Assembly: GCF_047729875.1 (NCBI RefSeq)
Contig: NZ_CP159826.1
Span: forward strand, 372,001 to 436,000
Length of the DNA stretch: 64,000 nt
Direction: 5' to 3'
Source: Marimicrobium sp913061115
GTDB lineage: Bacteria > Pseudomonadota > Gammaproteobacteria > Pseudomonadales > Halieaceae
A program made the translations under genes and the position numbers. Below the pieces are notes generated by a model. The model did not search any database. It was not told the DNA's origin and was given only the letters and a program-made list of their open reading frames with translations. Shown here piece by piece: positions 26,294-34,981 of the stretch; positions within the stretch are counted from its first letter, which is position 1; the number at the start of each line of letters is the position of its first letter.

Positions 26294-28177
26294 TTATTGT
26301 GATAGTTCTTCCAGAGCCTGCTGCTGATCGAGCCAGACTTCATCCAGTTCTTCCGCCCGAACTTTGAGTTCCCCTTCGCGTTTGAGTAGGTCAGCCAGTG
26401 TCTGCCGGTGATCTTCCGTATAGAGATCGTTGTTTTCAAGCTGTGTGCGCACGTCGTGCATAGCGAGACTGACCTTGGACATGTCAGCTTCGGTTTTATT
26501 CAGCTGTTTTTGTAGCGGTTTGAGTTTTTCACGCAGCGTGGCTGCTTGCTGGCGTTTTTCCTTGCGCGAGGTGTCGGTAGTTCCCGCATCTCGTTTTTCG
26601 GTTTGCCTGTAGCTGGATAAAATCCAGCGCTCGTATCCCTCAAGGTCCTCCGTGTATTCCTCGACCTGGCCATCGTGAACCAGCAGTAATTCTTCTGCCG
26701 TATTACGCAGCATATGGCGGTCATGGCTCACCAGTACCAGGGCGCCTTCGTAGGCCTGCAAGGCGACTTCCATGGCGTGGCGCATCTCTAGGTCGAGGTG
26801 GTTAGTGGGCTCGTCCAGTACCAACAGGTTGGGCTTTTGCCAGACCACCATTGCCAGTGCTAGGCGTGCTTTCTCGCCTCCTGAGAAGGGGGCAACGGCG
26901 GCGGTGGCGGCATCACCGCGGAAATTGAAACCACCCAGAAAATTGAGAATGTCCTGTTCCCGTGCGTCCGGGCTAAGTCGTTGCAGGTGAAGGACTGGGC
27001 TGGCCTGCATGTCCAGAGCCTCTAGTTGCTGCTGATCAAAGTAGCCGATGCTGACATGCTCTCCGACAATGCGCGTGCCACCCAGCAGAGGGAGCTCACC
27101 AATGAGGCTTTTCAGCAGAGTGGATTTTCCGGCACCGTTTCTGCCTAACAGTCCATAGCGGCTGCCGGGACGTAACTGTATGTCCACACCGGACAGCACG
27201 GTTACGCCACCGTATCCCAGCATAGCCTCATCCAGACGCAGCAGGGGGTCGCTGCTTCTCGGTGGTGCAGGAAAGCTGAAGTCAAAGGGTGAATCGGCAT
27301 GGGCCGGGGCCAGAGACTGCATGCGTTCCAGTTCCTTCAGCCGACTCTGTGCCTGCTTGGCCTTGGTGGCCTTGTAGCGAAAACGCCGCACGAAATCATC
27401 GATCTCGGCGATGCGCCGCTGTTGTTTATCATAGTTGGCTTGCTGGTTGGCGAGACGCTCAGCGCGCAGCCGTTCGAAGTCGGAGTAATTACCTTTATAG
27501 GTGAACAGTTGTTTTTGCTCAATATGCAGGATGCGTTCGCAGGTGGCATCGATGAAGTCTCGGTCGTGAGAAATCATCAGCAGCGTGCCGCCATATTGCT
27601 GCAGCCACTGTTGTAGCCACAGTGTGGCATCTAGGTCTAGGTGGTTGGTGGGTTCGTCTAGTAACAGGATGTCTGAAGGTGTCATTAGCGCGCGCGCCAG
27701 GTTCAGACGTATACGCCATCCGCCGGAAAATTCGCTGACCGACCTGCCTGCGGCATCTTCGGCGAATCCGAGGCCCTGCAGAAGGCGCTGTGCTCTGCGC
27801 TCTGCGCTATAGCCGTCAATTTCCTCCAGCTGGGTGTGAACGCTAGCGGTTTTATCGAATTCCCCAGCCGCTTCCAGCGCTGCCACTTCGTCATGTAACC
27901 GGCCTAACAGCGCATCGCCGCGCCAAATGTATTCTCCTGCAGGCAGCGAGGTCGCGTGAATTTCCTGCGCCATATGCGATAGCCGTAACGTATTTATGCC
28001 CTCGATGTCGCCAGCATCGGCACCAAGCTTATCGAGTAATAGTGAGAACAGGCTAGATTTGCCACAGCCATTCGCACCAATCAGCGCCAGTCGCTGTCCG
28101 GGCTGTATGGTGGCATTGGCACCTTGCAGCAGCAGTTTGCTGCCGCGACGAAAGTCTATGTTACGCAGTATGATCAT
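26294..28177 (-). CDS. yheS: ABC-F ATPase (YheS type)
   Basis: A 627-residue soluble protein with two ABC cassettes and no membrane part. Walker A motifs are GANGCGKSS and GRNGAGKST; the signature motifs are SGGWRIR and SGGEKAR; both Walker B sites end in DEPTNHLDL. The linker between the cassettes and the coiled-coil C-terminus (~540-627) fit YheS/Uup-like ribosome-associated translation factors of the ABC-F class. It is divergent from the TIGR02444 gene, with which it often travels in gammaproteobacteria. Confidence 0.92.
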   Translation of the reverse strand: MIILRNIDFRRGSKLLLQGANATIQPGQRLALIGANGCGKSSLFSLLLDKLGADAGDIEGINTLRLSHMAQEIHATSLPAGEYIWRGDALLGRLHDEVAALEAAGEFDKTASVHTQLEEIDGYSAERRAQRLLQGLGFAEDAAGRSVSEFSGGWRIRLNLARALMTPSDILLLDEPTNHLDLDATLWLQQWLQQYGGTLLMISHDRDFIDATCERILHIEQKQLFTYKGNYSDFERLRAERLANQQANYDKQQRRIAEIDDFVRRFRYKATKAKQAQSRLKELERMQSLAPAHADSPFDFSFPAPPRSSDPLLRLDEAMLGYGGVTVLSGVDIQLRPGSRYGLLGRNGAGKSTLLKSLIGELPLLGGTRIVGEHVSIGYFDQQQLEALDMQASPVLHLQRLSPDAREQDILNFLGGFNFRGDAATAAVAPFSGGEKARLALAMVVWQKPNLLVLDEPTNHLDLEMRHAMEVALQAYEGALVLVSHDRHMLRNTAEELLLVHDGQVEEYTEDLEGYERWILSSYRQTEKRDAGTTDTSRKEKRQQAATLREKLKPLQKQLNKTEADMSKVSLAMHDVRTQLENNDLYTEDHRQTLADLLKREGELKVRAEELDEVWLDQQQALEELSQ

Positions 28178-28274
28178 GAGGTTGCGAATTCTACCCGCCG
28201 GATCCGCTGCGGGCTAGTGCAGCCGGGCACGGTTGGTGTAAGGTTTGTCGCAAGTGCATAAGCGAATTGGTTAC

Positions 28275-28748
28275 ATGATGAGCAACAACCCGCTGTGGGA
28301 CTACTCTATTGCCACGTACAGCCTAGAAGGGGTGGCTCCCGCATGCCTTGCGTTGCAGGACATGTTTGGCCTAGATGTGAACGTGTTATTTTATGCGGCG
28401 TGGCTGGCACAGCGGGAGCAGCGTCTCAGTCATGACCATCTGGCTGGGGTGGAGGCCCTCATCGCGGATTGGCGGCATGACATGGTCAAACCGCTGCGCG
28501 CCTTGCGTCAACGATGGCGCCAAGTACCTGATGCGGTAGGTGTACGTGACGAGATCAAATCCTTGGAGTTACGCGCAGAACGACAGCAGCAGGACACGAT
28601 GTATGCGTATTATCAGGGGTCTGCTGGATTGCCCTGGGCCGCCCGGCCCTTGCGTGAAAACTTGGCGCTGGTTGCGTCTTTCTCGGGTCAGGAGGACGAG
28701 GGCCGGTTTGCTGCTATAGAGCGTTTGACCCTGTTGTTCCGGCCGTGA
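28275..28748 (+). CDS. TIGR02444 family protein (DUF2390)
   Basis: A 157-residue cytoplasmic protein of unknown function, present in many gammaproteobacteria next to yheS. It has the family start 'NPLWDYSIATYSL..VAPACLALQD' and the 'ADWRHDMVKPLRALRQRW' helix. I chose ATG 28,275 (second Met at 28,278); the longer frame from 28,245 lacks a good ribosome site and family match. Confidence 0.8.
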   Translation: MMSNNPLWDYSIATYSLEGVAPACLALQDMFGLDVNVLFYAAWLAQREQRLSHDHLAGVEALIADWRHDMVKPLRALRQRWRQVPDAVGVRDEIKSLELRAERQQQDTMYAYYQGSAGLPWAARPLRENLALVASFSGQEDEGRFAAIERLTLLFRP

Positions 28749-28900
28749 GGCAGGGGTAGCGTCTAAGCTTTGTGGGTAGTAAGATAGCCGGTCCATTGTG
28801 GGAGCTCGGGGAACAACTGATGTCATCCCTAGAGTCAAACGTCACAATGGTAAGCACATACACAATTCTCACGATTTTTTTGAAGACAATGGGACGAATT

Positions 28901-29707
28901 ATGAAGAAGTATTTACTGCTGTTTACGTTAGCCAGTCTTGTCGCTCTGCAAGGTTGTAACCAAAAAACACCGGCTGCCGCTGGGGATGAAGCCACAACCA
29001 CCGCTCCTGCTGCAGATGCTGCTCCAGCTGCAGACGCTGATTTGGCAACCTCTGATCAACGTTTGAGCTATGGCATTGCGTTTGGCCTTGGTCAGCGCAT
29101 GGCTGCTGACGGTGTGCCTCTAGATACGGGCGCATTTAATGCGGGACTCTCCGACGCGTTGGCGGGTTCAGAGTCACGTCTGACCGAGGAAGAAATTGCC
29201 GCAGAAATGCAGGCTTATCAGGAAAAAGCAACGGCTGAGATGGCGGCGGTACAGGCCGAAGCGGGCGCAGCCAATGCTGCTGCGTCGGCTGCATTCTTGG
29301 AAGCTAACGGAGCCAAAGACGGTGTGGTCACGACCGAATCAGGTCTGCAATATGAGCTGATTACGGAAGGAACAGGCCCAATGCCTGGACCAGACGATCA
29401 AGTCGAAGTGCACTACCGCGGTACGCTAGTTGATGGCACGGTGTTTGATTCGTCCATCGACCGTGGCGAGACAGTGACCTTTGGCGTTAGTCAGGTCATT
29501 CCCGGTTGGACAGAGGCATTGCAGCTAATGCCTACTGGCTCCAAGTGGCTCTTGGCGATTCCGTCTGATCTGGCCTATGGCGCCGGCGGTGCGGGTCAGG
29601 TGATTGGACCCGATTCAGCGTTGATTTTTGAAGTTGAACTGATCGCCATTCCCGATCAAGCGGACGCAAGCGGATCTGACGCAGCAGAGCCTGCTGCCGA
29701 AGGCTAA
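28901..29707 (+). CDS. FKBP-type peptidyl-prolyl isomerase lipoprotein
   Basis: A 268-residue periplasmic folding catalyst of the Mip/FkpA kind. The start ATG at 28,901 gives a lipoprotein signal peptide with a lipobox ending LQGC. An Ala/Asp-rich linker is followed by a helical dimerisation domain (~50-150) and the FKBP domain (~160-255). That domain contains V.VHYRGTL..G.VFDSS, FGVSQVIPGWTEALQ and the AYGAGG loop. In Pseudomonas an FKBP gene holds the same place beside algQ and dsbB. Confidence 0.92.
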   Translation: MKKYLLLFTLASLVALQGCNQKTPAAAGDEATTTAPAADAAPAADADLATSDQRLSYGIAFGLGQRMAADGVPLDTGAFNAGLSDALAGSESRLTEEEIAAEMQAYQEKATAEMAAVQAEAGAANAAASAAFLEANGAKDGVVTTESGLQYELITEGTGPMPGPDDQVEVHYRGTLVDGTVFDSSIDRGETVTFGVSQVIPGWTEALQLMPTGSKWLLAIPSDLAYGAGGAGQVIGPDSALIFEVELIAIPDQADASGSDAAEPAAEG

Positions 29708-29925
29708 GCTAAACCGACTTCGGCGTCTTGGGTTTTACCTGGCGTCGGTGTCGATTGTGAAGACCGGCAATCAGCGGGTCTTCCAGCATAAAGCGTGCCA
29801 CCAGCACCTCTGAAAGGGCTGAGATGCCGCGCTTTAACTTCTCCAGATATCTTTCAGTCCTTTAAATGCTCTGCATCGACAATACCCACTGACCCCAAAC
29901 TTGTTCAGAAAGCGGCCAATGTTTT
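29708..29925 (-). pseudogene. Relic of rsd/algQ (anti-sigma-70 factor), C-terminal part
   Basis: On the minus strand, ~29,862-29,708 encodes the C-terminal end of Rsd/AlgQ: an ISALSEVLVARFMLEDPLI stretch followed by LHNRH. Just upstream, in a shifted frame and with a stop, 'TLAAF..LGSVGIVDAEHLKD' continues the same homology. The N-terminal half is missing because dsbB starts to overlap here. In Pseudomonas algQ lies between the FKBP gene and dsbB, exactly this position. The remnant therefore marks a lost RNA-polymerase regulator. The family call is from memory of the conserved C-terminus. Confidence 0.7.
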
Positions 29926-30427
29926 ACACAGGAGTGCGTCGTACTGTCTGCCACAGACAGATTAGAATCGCGGCACAGAATACGGCTAACGTTTGTTCCG
30001 GAATACTAAAGCTGAGCAATGACCAGCTGACATTTGCGCAATTCCCGTCACCGGCAAAAACAATACTTAGCGTGTCCTCGAAAGGCAGGTTTTCCAACAT
30101 ATAATCTAGGCTGGGGCCGCAGGCCGGCACTTGGTCTTCGGGTAGGTGTTGCAGCCACACATGTCGAGCGGCCACGGCCGCGCCTGCGCACGCGGCCAGT
30201 CCACACAGTGCCGCGTATACCCGGCTACCCCAGCCAAGTGGATTGTGCAGGGCTGCGATCAGGGCTATCGAGCCCCACGCTACGACAAAGACCCTCTGTG
30301 TCATGCACAGGGGGCAGGCCTCCAAGTTGAGAAATGCCTGTAGATAGAGTCGCGCAAACAGCATCGATACCACCGCCAAGAGCACGAGGCCGATAAATAC
30401 CAGTCGGGGGGAGGGGGCGTGTGGCAT
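29924..30427 (-). CDS. dsbB: Disulfide bond formation protein B
   Basis: A 167-residue inner-membrane protein with four hydrophobic segments that reoxidises DsbA and passes electrons to quinone. The first periplasmic redox pair is CPLC at ~37-40, and the second pair flanks 'CGPSLDYMLENLPFED...CA'. I chose the ATG at 30,427 (MPHAPSP), since the longer frame adds a segment with no membrane match. It sits next to the algQ relic, as in Pseudomonas. Confidence 0.9.
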   Translation of the reverse strand: MPHAPSPRLVFIGLVLLAVVSMLFARLYLQAFLNLEACPLCMTQRVFVVAWGSIALIAALHNPLGWGSRVYAALCGLAACAGAAVAARHVWLQHLPEDQVPACGPSLDYMLENLPFEDTLSIVFAGDGNCANVSWSLLSFSIPEQTLAVFCAAILICLWQTVRRTPV

Positions 30428-30478
30428 GGATTCTACATTCCTCGCGGTGATCATAGCTCAATGGGCGACGTGGCTACA

Positions 30479-30705
30479 CTAGGGGCTTTTCCCTCTCAGC
30501 GCAATGCTGGGTCTTGCCGTATTCCTGCAGGCGCCATGGCTCAAAGACGCTTCATGTTCCACCCGATTAAGATAGGTCACTGTATTAAAGTCTGCTAACG
30601 GCACATCAGAAAACCGCGACCGGTGCAGACTGAGGTAGTGATCAAAGCTGAGATCAATGAGCATTTCGGCATAGCGCCGCAGGTTGGGAGGAAGTGCACC
30701 GTCAG
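30479..30705 (-). pseudogene. Relic of an AcpH-like acyl carrier protein phosphodiesterase
   Basis: Just after gshA, in the same direction, a frame encodes about 70 residues with D-H-Y-L-S-x-H-x-S-x-F-S-x-x-P-L-x-D-F. This closely resembles the internal AcpH (DUF479) motif DHFLSRHWSQ.SP..PL..F, which helps remove phosphopantetheine from ACP. The preceding 'ALPPNLRRYAEMLIDLSF' also fits. No N-terminal metal-binding FLAH motif precedes it, and the tail diverges and ends early. It is probably a truncated gene. Confidence 0.5.
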
Positions 30706-30710
30706 AGACC

Positions 30711-32297
30711 CTAAAGTCCCTCGTACTGGCTGAAGAAGTTGTCTAGATAGTGCTTGAAGCTGATATCGTCCGACGCTTCGATATCACGCTGGGCCAGTAA
30801 TGAACGCTGTGCCTCCTCTTCGAAGGCAATCTGAACATCCGTTGAAAGCGTTCGTTCACGGAAGTATTGTGCCCATTTCTCGCTGTAGGTCATGGCCAGG
30901 CGAAAGAAAGGCAGATTTTTGTCGTGCATTTCTTTCAGGATACGCGCTGAGGGCGTTAACTCCGGATCTGCTACCTTGCCAAGTTGACAGTCCAGGCTGG
31001 CAATGTAGTCGCCTGAATCATGCGCCGTGTCGAGCATTTCGGCAATCGGGCGCATCGCACTGAGTAGCTCATTGGCCCACTCGACCATGGGAATGTCATC
31101 GCTTCCGTTGTTAAGCTGCAGGCCTGGTTGCCTGCCAGTATTTACCACCGCCTTTAAGTTGGCGTTCTGCACGAGCTGCTCATCATCGTTGCAGGCCGGA
31201 CTATCTTGCAGCAGGCAATACAGTAGGAAGGTATCGAGGGATCGCATTTGCGTATCGTCGAGGCCCACGGGAGAGAATGGGTTGATGTCGACGCTGCGCA
31301 CTTCGATATATTCGATGCCGGCTCGGACTAATGCGCACAACGGAGTTTCTCCTGAGTTTGCCACCCGTTTAGGTCGTATCGAGCTATAAAATTCATTCTC
31401 GATTTGCAGCAGGCTGTCATTTAACTGCTGGTAGTTGCCCTCCTGGCCAGAGGGGATATCACTGTAAGTCGAATGCCGCTGCTTTATCGCGCTGGACAAA
31501 GTATCCACATAATCGTCGAGAGAGTTGTAGCAGACATTCAAATCTTTCTGGGCGTCGCTGCTGTAGCCAAGCTCGCCCATTCTCAACGCTGTGCCATAGG
31601 GCAGATAAAGACTTTTAGCTTGGTCGTCAAAGGCTTCCATGCCATGGCGATCGAGTCCTCCTAGAAAGCTGGAGCAGACCGCGGGAGATGCGCCGAACAG
31701 ATAAATTAGCAGCCATGAGTAGCGCCGAAAATTGCGGATCAGTCCCAGGTAGCGTTCGCTGATATAGTCTTGTTTCTCGCCTGGGCAGCCGGCACTCTCC
31801 CAAGCGTGGTTCCAGTATTCCTGTGGCATAGAAAAGTTATAGTGAATGCCGGCAATGGCCTGCATGATACGGCCGTAGCGGTGACCCAAGCCCGATCGAT
31901 AAACCGTTTTCATGCGCGCCACATTGGAGCTGCCATACTGCGCTACCGGTATGCTTGCGTCACCCGACATAATGCAGGGCATGCTGGCCGACCACAGTAT
32001 TTCGTCCCCAATTTTTTGATAGACAAAACTGTGAATGTCTTCCAGTAATTGCAGGCTGCCTTCCATGCTGGTATTGACCGGGGTAATAAATTCCAGCAGC
32101 GCTTCTGAATAATCGGTGGTAATAAAAGAGTGGGTTAGGGCGGAGCCCAGTCCAGCGGGGTGCGGTGTCTGTGCCAGTGTTCCCTTGGCCTCGATGCGCA
32201 GGCTCTCTTTCTCAATGCCGCGTTTGATACCTGTGAGCATACCCCTGGCTTCAGGTTGCCCCAGTGCCTGCAACTGCTTTTGCAAATGGGAAGACAA
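30711..32297 (-). CDS. gshA: Glutamate-cysteine ligase
   Basis: A 528-residue enzyme making gamma-glutamylcysteine, the first step of glutathione synthesis; ATP-dependent, gammaproteobacterial GshA family. Start: the TTG at 32,297 has AAGGAG six bases upstream and gives a standard SSHLQKQLQALGQPEARG start; the longer frame from 32,399 adds an unrelated N-terminus. Family motifs include RGIEKESLRI, ITTDYSEALLEFITP and IEVRSVDINPFSPVG. Confidence 0.95.
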   Translation of the reverse strand: MSSHLQKQLQALGQPEARGMLTGIKRGIEKESLRIEAKGTLAQTPHPAGLGSALTHSFITTDYSEALLEFITPVNTSMEGSLQLLEDIHSFVYQKIGDEILWSASMPCIMSGDASIPVAQYGSSNVARMKTVYRSGLGHRYGRIMQAIAGIHYNFSMPQEYWNHAWESAGCPGEKQDYISERYLGLIRNFRRYSWLLIYLFGASPAVCSSFLGGLDRHGMEAFDDQAKSLYLPYGTALRMGELGYSSDAQKDLNVCYNSLDDYVDTLSSAIKQRHSTYSDIPSGQEGNYQQLNDSLLQIENEFYSSIRPKRVANSGETPLCALVRAGIEYIEVRSVDINPFSPVGLDDTQMRSLDTFLLYCLLQDSPACNDDEQLVQNANLKAVVNTGRQPGLQLNNGSDDIPMVEWANELLSAMRPIAEMLDTAHDSGDYIASLDCQLGKVADPELTPSARILKEMHDKNLPFFRLAMTYSEKWAQYFRERTLSTDVQIAFEEEAQRSLLAQRDIEASDDISFKHYLDNFFSQYEGL

Positions 32298-32458
32298 TCG
32301 GAACTCCTTTTGATGAACAGGTTTGCAGGCTATCGCAAAGCCGTTTTCGGACAAGCATTCGCTTGTGCGGTTTATGCAGCGTATAGAAGACGGCGGCAAG
32401 TGTATCTGTCAAAGTCGACAGAGTACAGTTGCGCCGCTGTTTCTACCTCAACGGCGGC

Positions 32459-33523
32459 TCAGATAATACGGTCCAAATATTTCTCCAGTAGCTGGCAGGC
32501 GAAACTATTTTGTACTTCACTGTCCTGCCCTGTGGCCAGCATAATGCGGGACATAATAAGTCCAAAGCGCATCCCGGCAAAAATTTGGTAGTAGGCATAG
32601 TCACGGGCTGAAAAACCCGAGGCTTGCTCCCATTGAGCAATCGTTTGCTCATAAGTTGGCAGACCTTCCAGTCGCGGCATTCCCAGTCCCTCAGCGAACG
32701 TAGCGTCAAGATAATTGAACCAAGCCAGATCCTGCACTGGATTGCCCAGAACTGCCATCTCCCAGTCCAGCACTGCGGCGATACCCTCCAGCGACGGTTT
32801 AAAGATAATATTACCCAAGCGAGCGTCACCCCAGCACAGTACAGTGGATTCCTCCTTTGGTTGGTTGGCCTGCAGCCAGTCCAGTGCCCGTTGTCCAATG
32901 TCGTGGCCTGCACCTTCCAGCGCCCAGTTCAGATAATTTTCCCAGTACACTAATTGCTGTTGCAGTGGCGTTTTGCCCGGCACCAATAGTTTGCCGAAGC
33001 CCATTTCCTGGTAGTCCAGTTGATGATAGCGCGCCATGGTGTCCACCGATGTACGCCAAAGATGTTGACGTTGTTCTATACTGGTTTCATGCATCATCCA
33101 GCCATCCATATTGTAAGGGGGCATGTCGGTGGGTATGCGACCATCTGTCCGCTTCATTAGGTAGAACTGTACGCCCAGCAAAGACTTATCTGTCTCTAGC
33201 CCGCACAATTCTGGCACGGGTATATCGCTGAATCGCCCGACAGCGTCCATTACTTCATACTGCAGGCTCAAGTCGTAGTCCGGAAATACCGGGCGCTCAA
33301 TTGCCGGCTGTAGTCGTGCCACCAGCGACTCACTGCGTTGCTGTCCGTCTTCGTCCCAGGTTATGTCAAACAAAAGTGTGACATTGGACATGCCGGTGGC
33401 CTCCGGAATAGAAAGTTCTTCGATGCGGACGTCTCGTCCCCGATTTGATGAAATCCAAGATTCCAGCTTTCGACGAGTGCCATCGATATCTTCTATCAGT
33501 GGTGTTGGGCGGGCGTTATCCAC
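32459..33523 (-). CDS. Aminoglycoside-phosphotransferase-like (APH/EcKinase superfamily) protein
   Basis: A 354-residue kinase-fold protein. The catalytic loop is 'LCWGDARLGNIIF' (Brenner-type HGD replaced by WGD), and the metal loop is 'AVLDWEMAVLG'. Members in marine and actinobacterial genomes are often encoded with acyl-CoA dehydrogenases and LLM enzymes and are thought to phosphorylate small hydroxylated molecules or fatty-acid derivatives. The substrate is unknown. Same direction as gshA (downstream) and the LLM gene (upstream). Confidence 0.85.
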   Translation of the reverse strand: MDNARPTPLIEDIDGTRRKLESWISSNRGRDVRIEELSIPEATGMSNVTLLFDITWDEDGQQRSESLVARLQPAIERPVFPDYDLSLQYEVMDAVGRFSDIPVPELCGLETDKSLLGVQFYLMKRTDGRIPTDMPPYNMDGWMMHETSIEQRQHLWRTSVDTMARYHQLDYQEMGFGKLLVPGKTPLQQQLVYWENYLNWALEGAGHDIGQRALDWLQANQPKEESTVLCWGDARLGNIIFKPSLEGIAAVLDWEMAVLGNPVQDLAWFNYLDATFAEGLGMPRLEGLPTYEQTIAQWEQASGFSARDYAYYQIFAGMRFGLIMSRIMLATGQDSEVQNSFACQLLEKYLDRII

Positions 33524-33746
33524 GGGTTAGCTCCTAAGCTTTGGCGATTGACAGTTTGATAGAATACTTGCGATCAGCTTCTCTGGCTACTGCGCGGTTG
33601 ATGATGGGGAAGATAGAAAGAACTCTGCACAAGTGACCTCTAGCGAGATTCTTTAACGCAACGAAATTACAGAAATTACTTAGCAAATTATGGGTCAGGC
33701 TCAGCATGCTGACCTTTAGCGTACGCTGCATGAATAGAGCGATTTT

Positions 33747-34739
33747 TTACGCGACCCCTTCTTCGCGCAAGATTGGCATTACTTCATCCATGAACAGATG
33801 CAGGCTGGACCATGCTAAATCTGGATGGATGCCACCACATAATGGGTGAAACATGATCGGTTGTGCTCCGACCATATCTCGGGCCGCGTCTATGAGCTCT
33901 TGTGGGCGGTAGACTTTGTAGGCTCTGCTGCTACGCAAATCATCGCTACTGTCAAAGTGCTTATAGGGGCTGAAAACCTGCGCCTTTTCTGCCCAGTCTG
34001 CATACATGTTCGTTTCATGTAGTACGTGAGGAGCAATTATTTCCCAGTAGGCGTCGGGGTCTTTTGAGACAAAGGTTACCGTGGAGGGAGCGCTTGGCAT
34101 GGGTCCGGGGTCTGGCTTTCCTAGCGCTTTCAATGCTTCACGGTAGTATTCGAAAATCTCGGGTCCGGAAGGGATAAAGAAATCAGAATCGCGGGCAGCG
34201 CGCCGAGCAGCAGCCTTGCTGCTGCCCCCCATTAAGATCATTGGACGAGGCTGGCTAAAGGGTTTTGGCGTAATAGTAATAGCGCGACCCTCGTATTCAA
34301 AAGCCTCTCCACTCCATGCTTTTTTAAGAAAGGGACCGATGTCATCCATGTACTTTTTACGCACGCTAAGGTCTTTGCCGACGGCAATAAACTCTTCTTC
34401 TCGGTAGCCTCCGCTGACTACAGGTATAACGCGACCTCGACTGATGATATCTAATACCGCCAGGTCCTCTGCTAATCGCACGGGGTCGTGTAAAGGGGCA
34501 ATCAGCGCGGATATAAAAATGCGCATACTTTTTGTGCGTGTCGCGATCGCGGAGGCCAATACCAATGGAGAGGGGCAGTAGCCGTCCGGGGAGCCATGAT
34601 GTTCTGACAGGTGCACGCTGCCGATGTTGTTGTTGTCCCCCCATGCGCACATTTCGATTGCAGCCTGGTAGAGATCAGCCTGTGATGTTTTTGCGATTTC
34701 AGGTTGGCGCATATCAAACCGAAGCATAACATCAGGCAT
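33747..34739 (-). CDS. LLM class flavin-dependent oxidoreductase (bacterial luciferase-like)
   Basis: A 330-residue TIM-barrel monooxygenase-like protein. Features are the SEHHGSPDGYCPSPL segment, a GRVIPVVSGGYREEEF stretch typical of the flavin loop, and the GSSKAAARRAARDSDFF motif. The family uses FMN or F420; this organism's cofactor is unknown, but FMN is more likely in a gammaproteobacterium. The substrate is unknown. Upstream is a small zinc-ribbon gene in the same direction with a 33-base gap. Confidence 0.88.
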   Translation of the reverse strand: MPDVMLRFDMRQPEIAKTSQADLYQAAIEMCAWGDNNNIGSVHLSEHHGSPDGYCPSPLVLASAIATRTKSMRIFISALIAPLHDPVRLAEDLAVLDIISRGRVIPVVSGGYREEEFIAVGKDLSVRKKYMDDIGPFLKKAWSGEAFEYEGRAITITPKPFSQPRPMILMGGSSKAAARRAARDSDFFIPSGPEIFEYYREALKALGKPDPGPMPSAPSTVTFVSKDPDAYWEIIAPHVLHETNMYADWAEKAQVFSPYKHFDSSDDLRSSRAYKVYRPQELIDAARDMVGAQPIMFHPLCGGIHPDLAWSSLHLFMDEVMPILREEGVA

Positions 34740-34772
34740 AGTGTCTCCTTGGCAATCTTGGGGTATACAATT

Positions 34773-34976
34773 TCATTCGCTTAGCTTCCATAGAATTGCT
34801 GTAATGAGATATCCCCAGAGCAACACGAGCAGTACTAGGCGCCATTTTCCAGACTTCGATCTTTCCTTGATCGGATTAAAGTCTTGAACGATATTATATG
34901 AACCGCAGGCCGGGCACTCGCCACGTTGGCCGCTATTTTTTCCACGATAGCTGCAATCTTTGCAGTGGAAAGTCAT
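34773..34976 (-). CDS. Small zinc-ribbon membrane protein
   Basis: A 67-residue protein with four cysteines in two CxxC pairs (CKDC and CPAC) near the N-terminus and one transmembrane segment at ~45-63. The arrangement suits a zinc ribbon anchored to the inner membrane. No family is named with confidence. It is six bases after the VWA gene (stop at 34,982), so probably in the same operon. Confidence 0.6.
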   Translation of the reverse strand: MTFHCKDCSYRGKNSGQRGECPACGSYNIVQDFNPIKERSKSGKWRLVLLVLLWGYLITAILWKLSE

Positions 34977-34981
34977 GAGGG

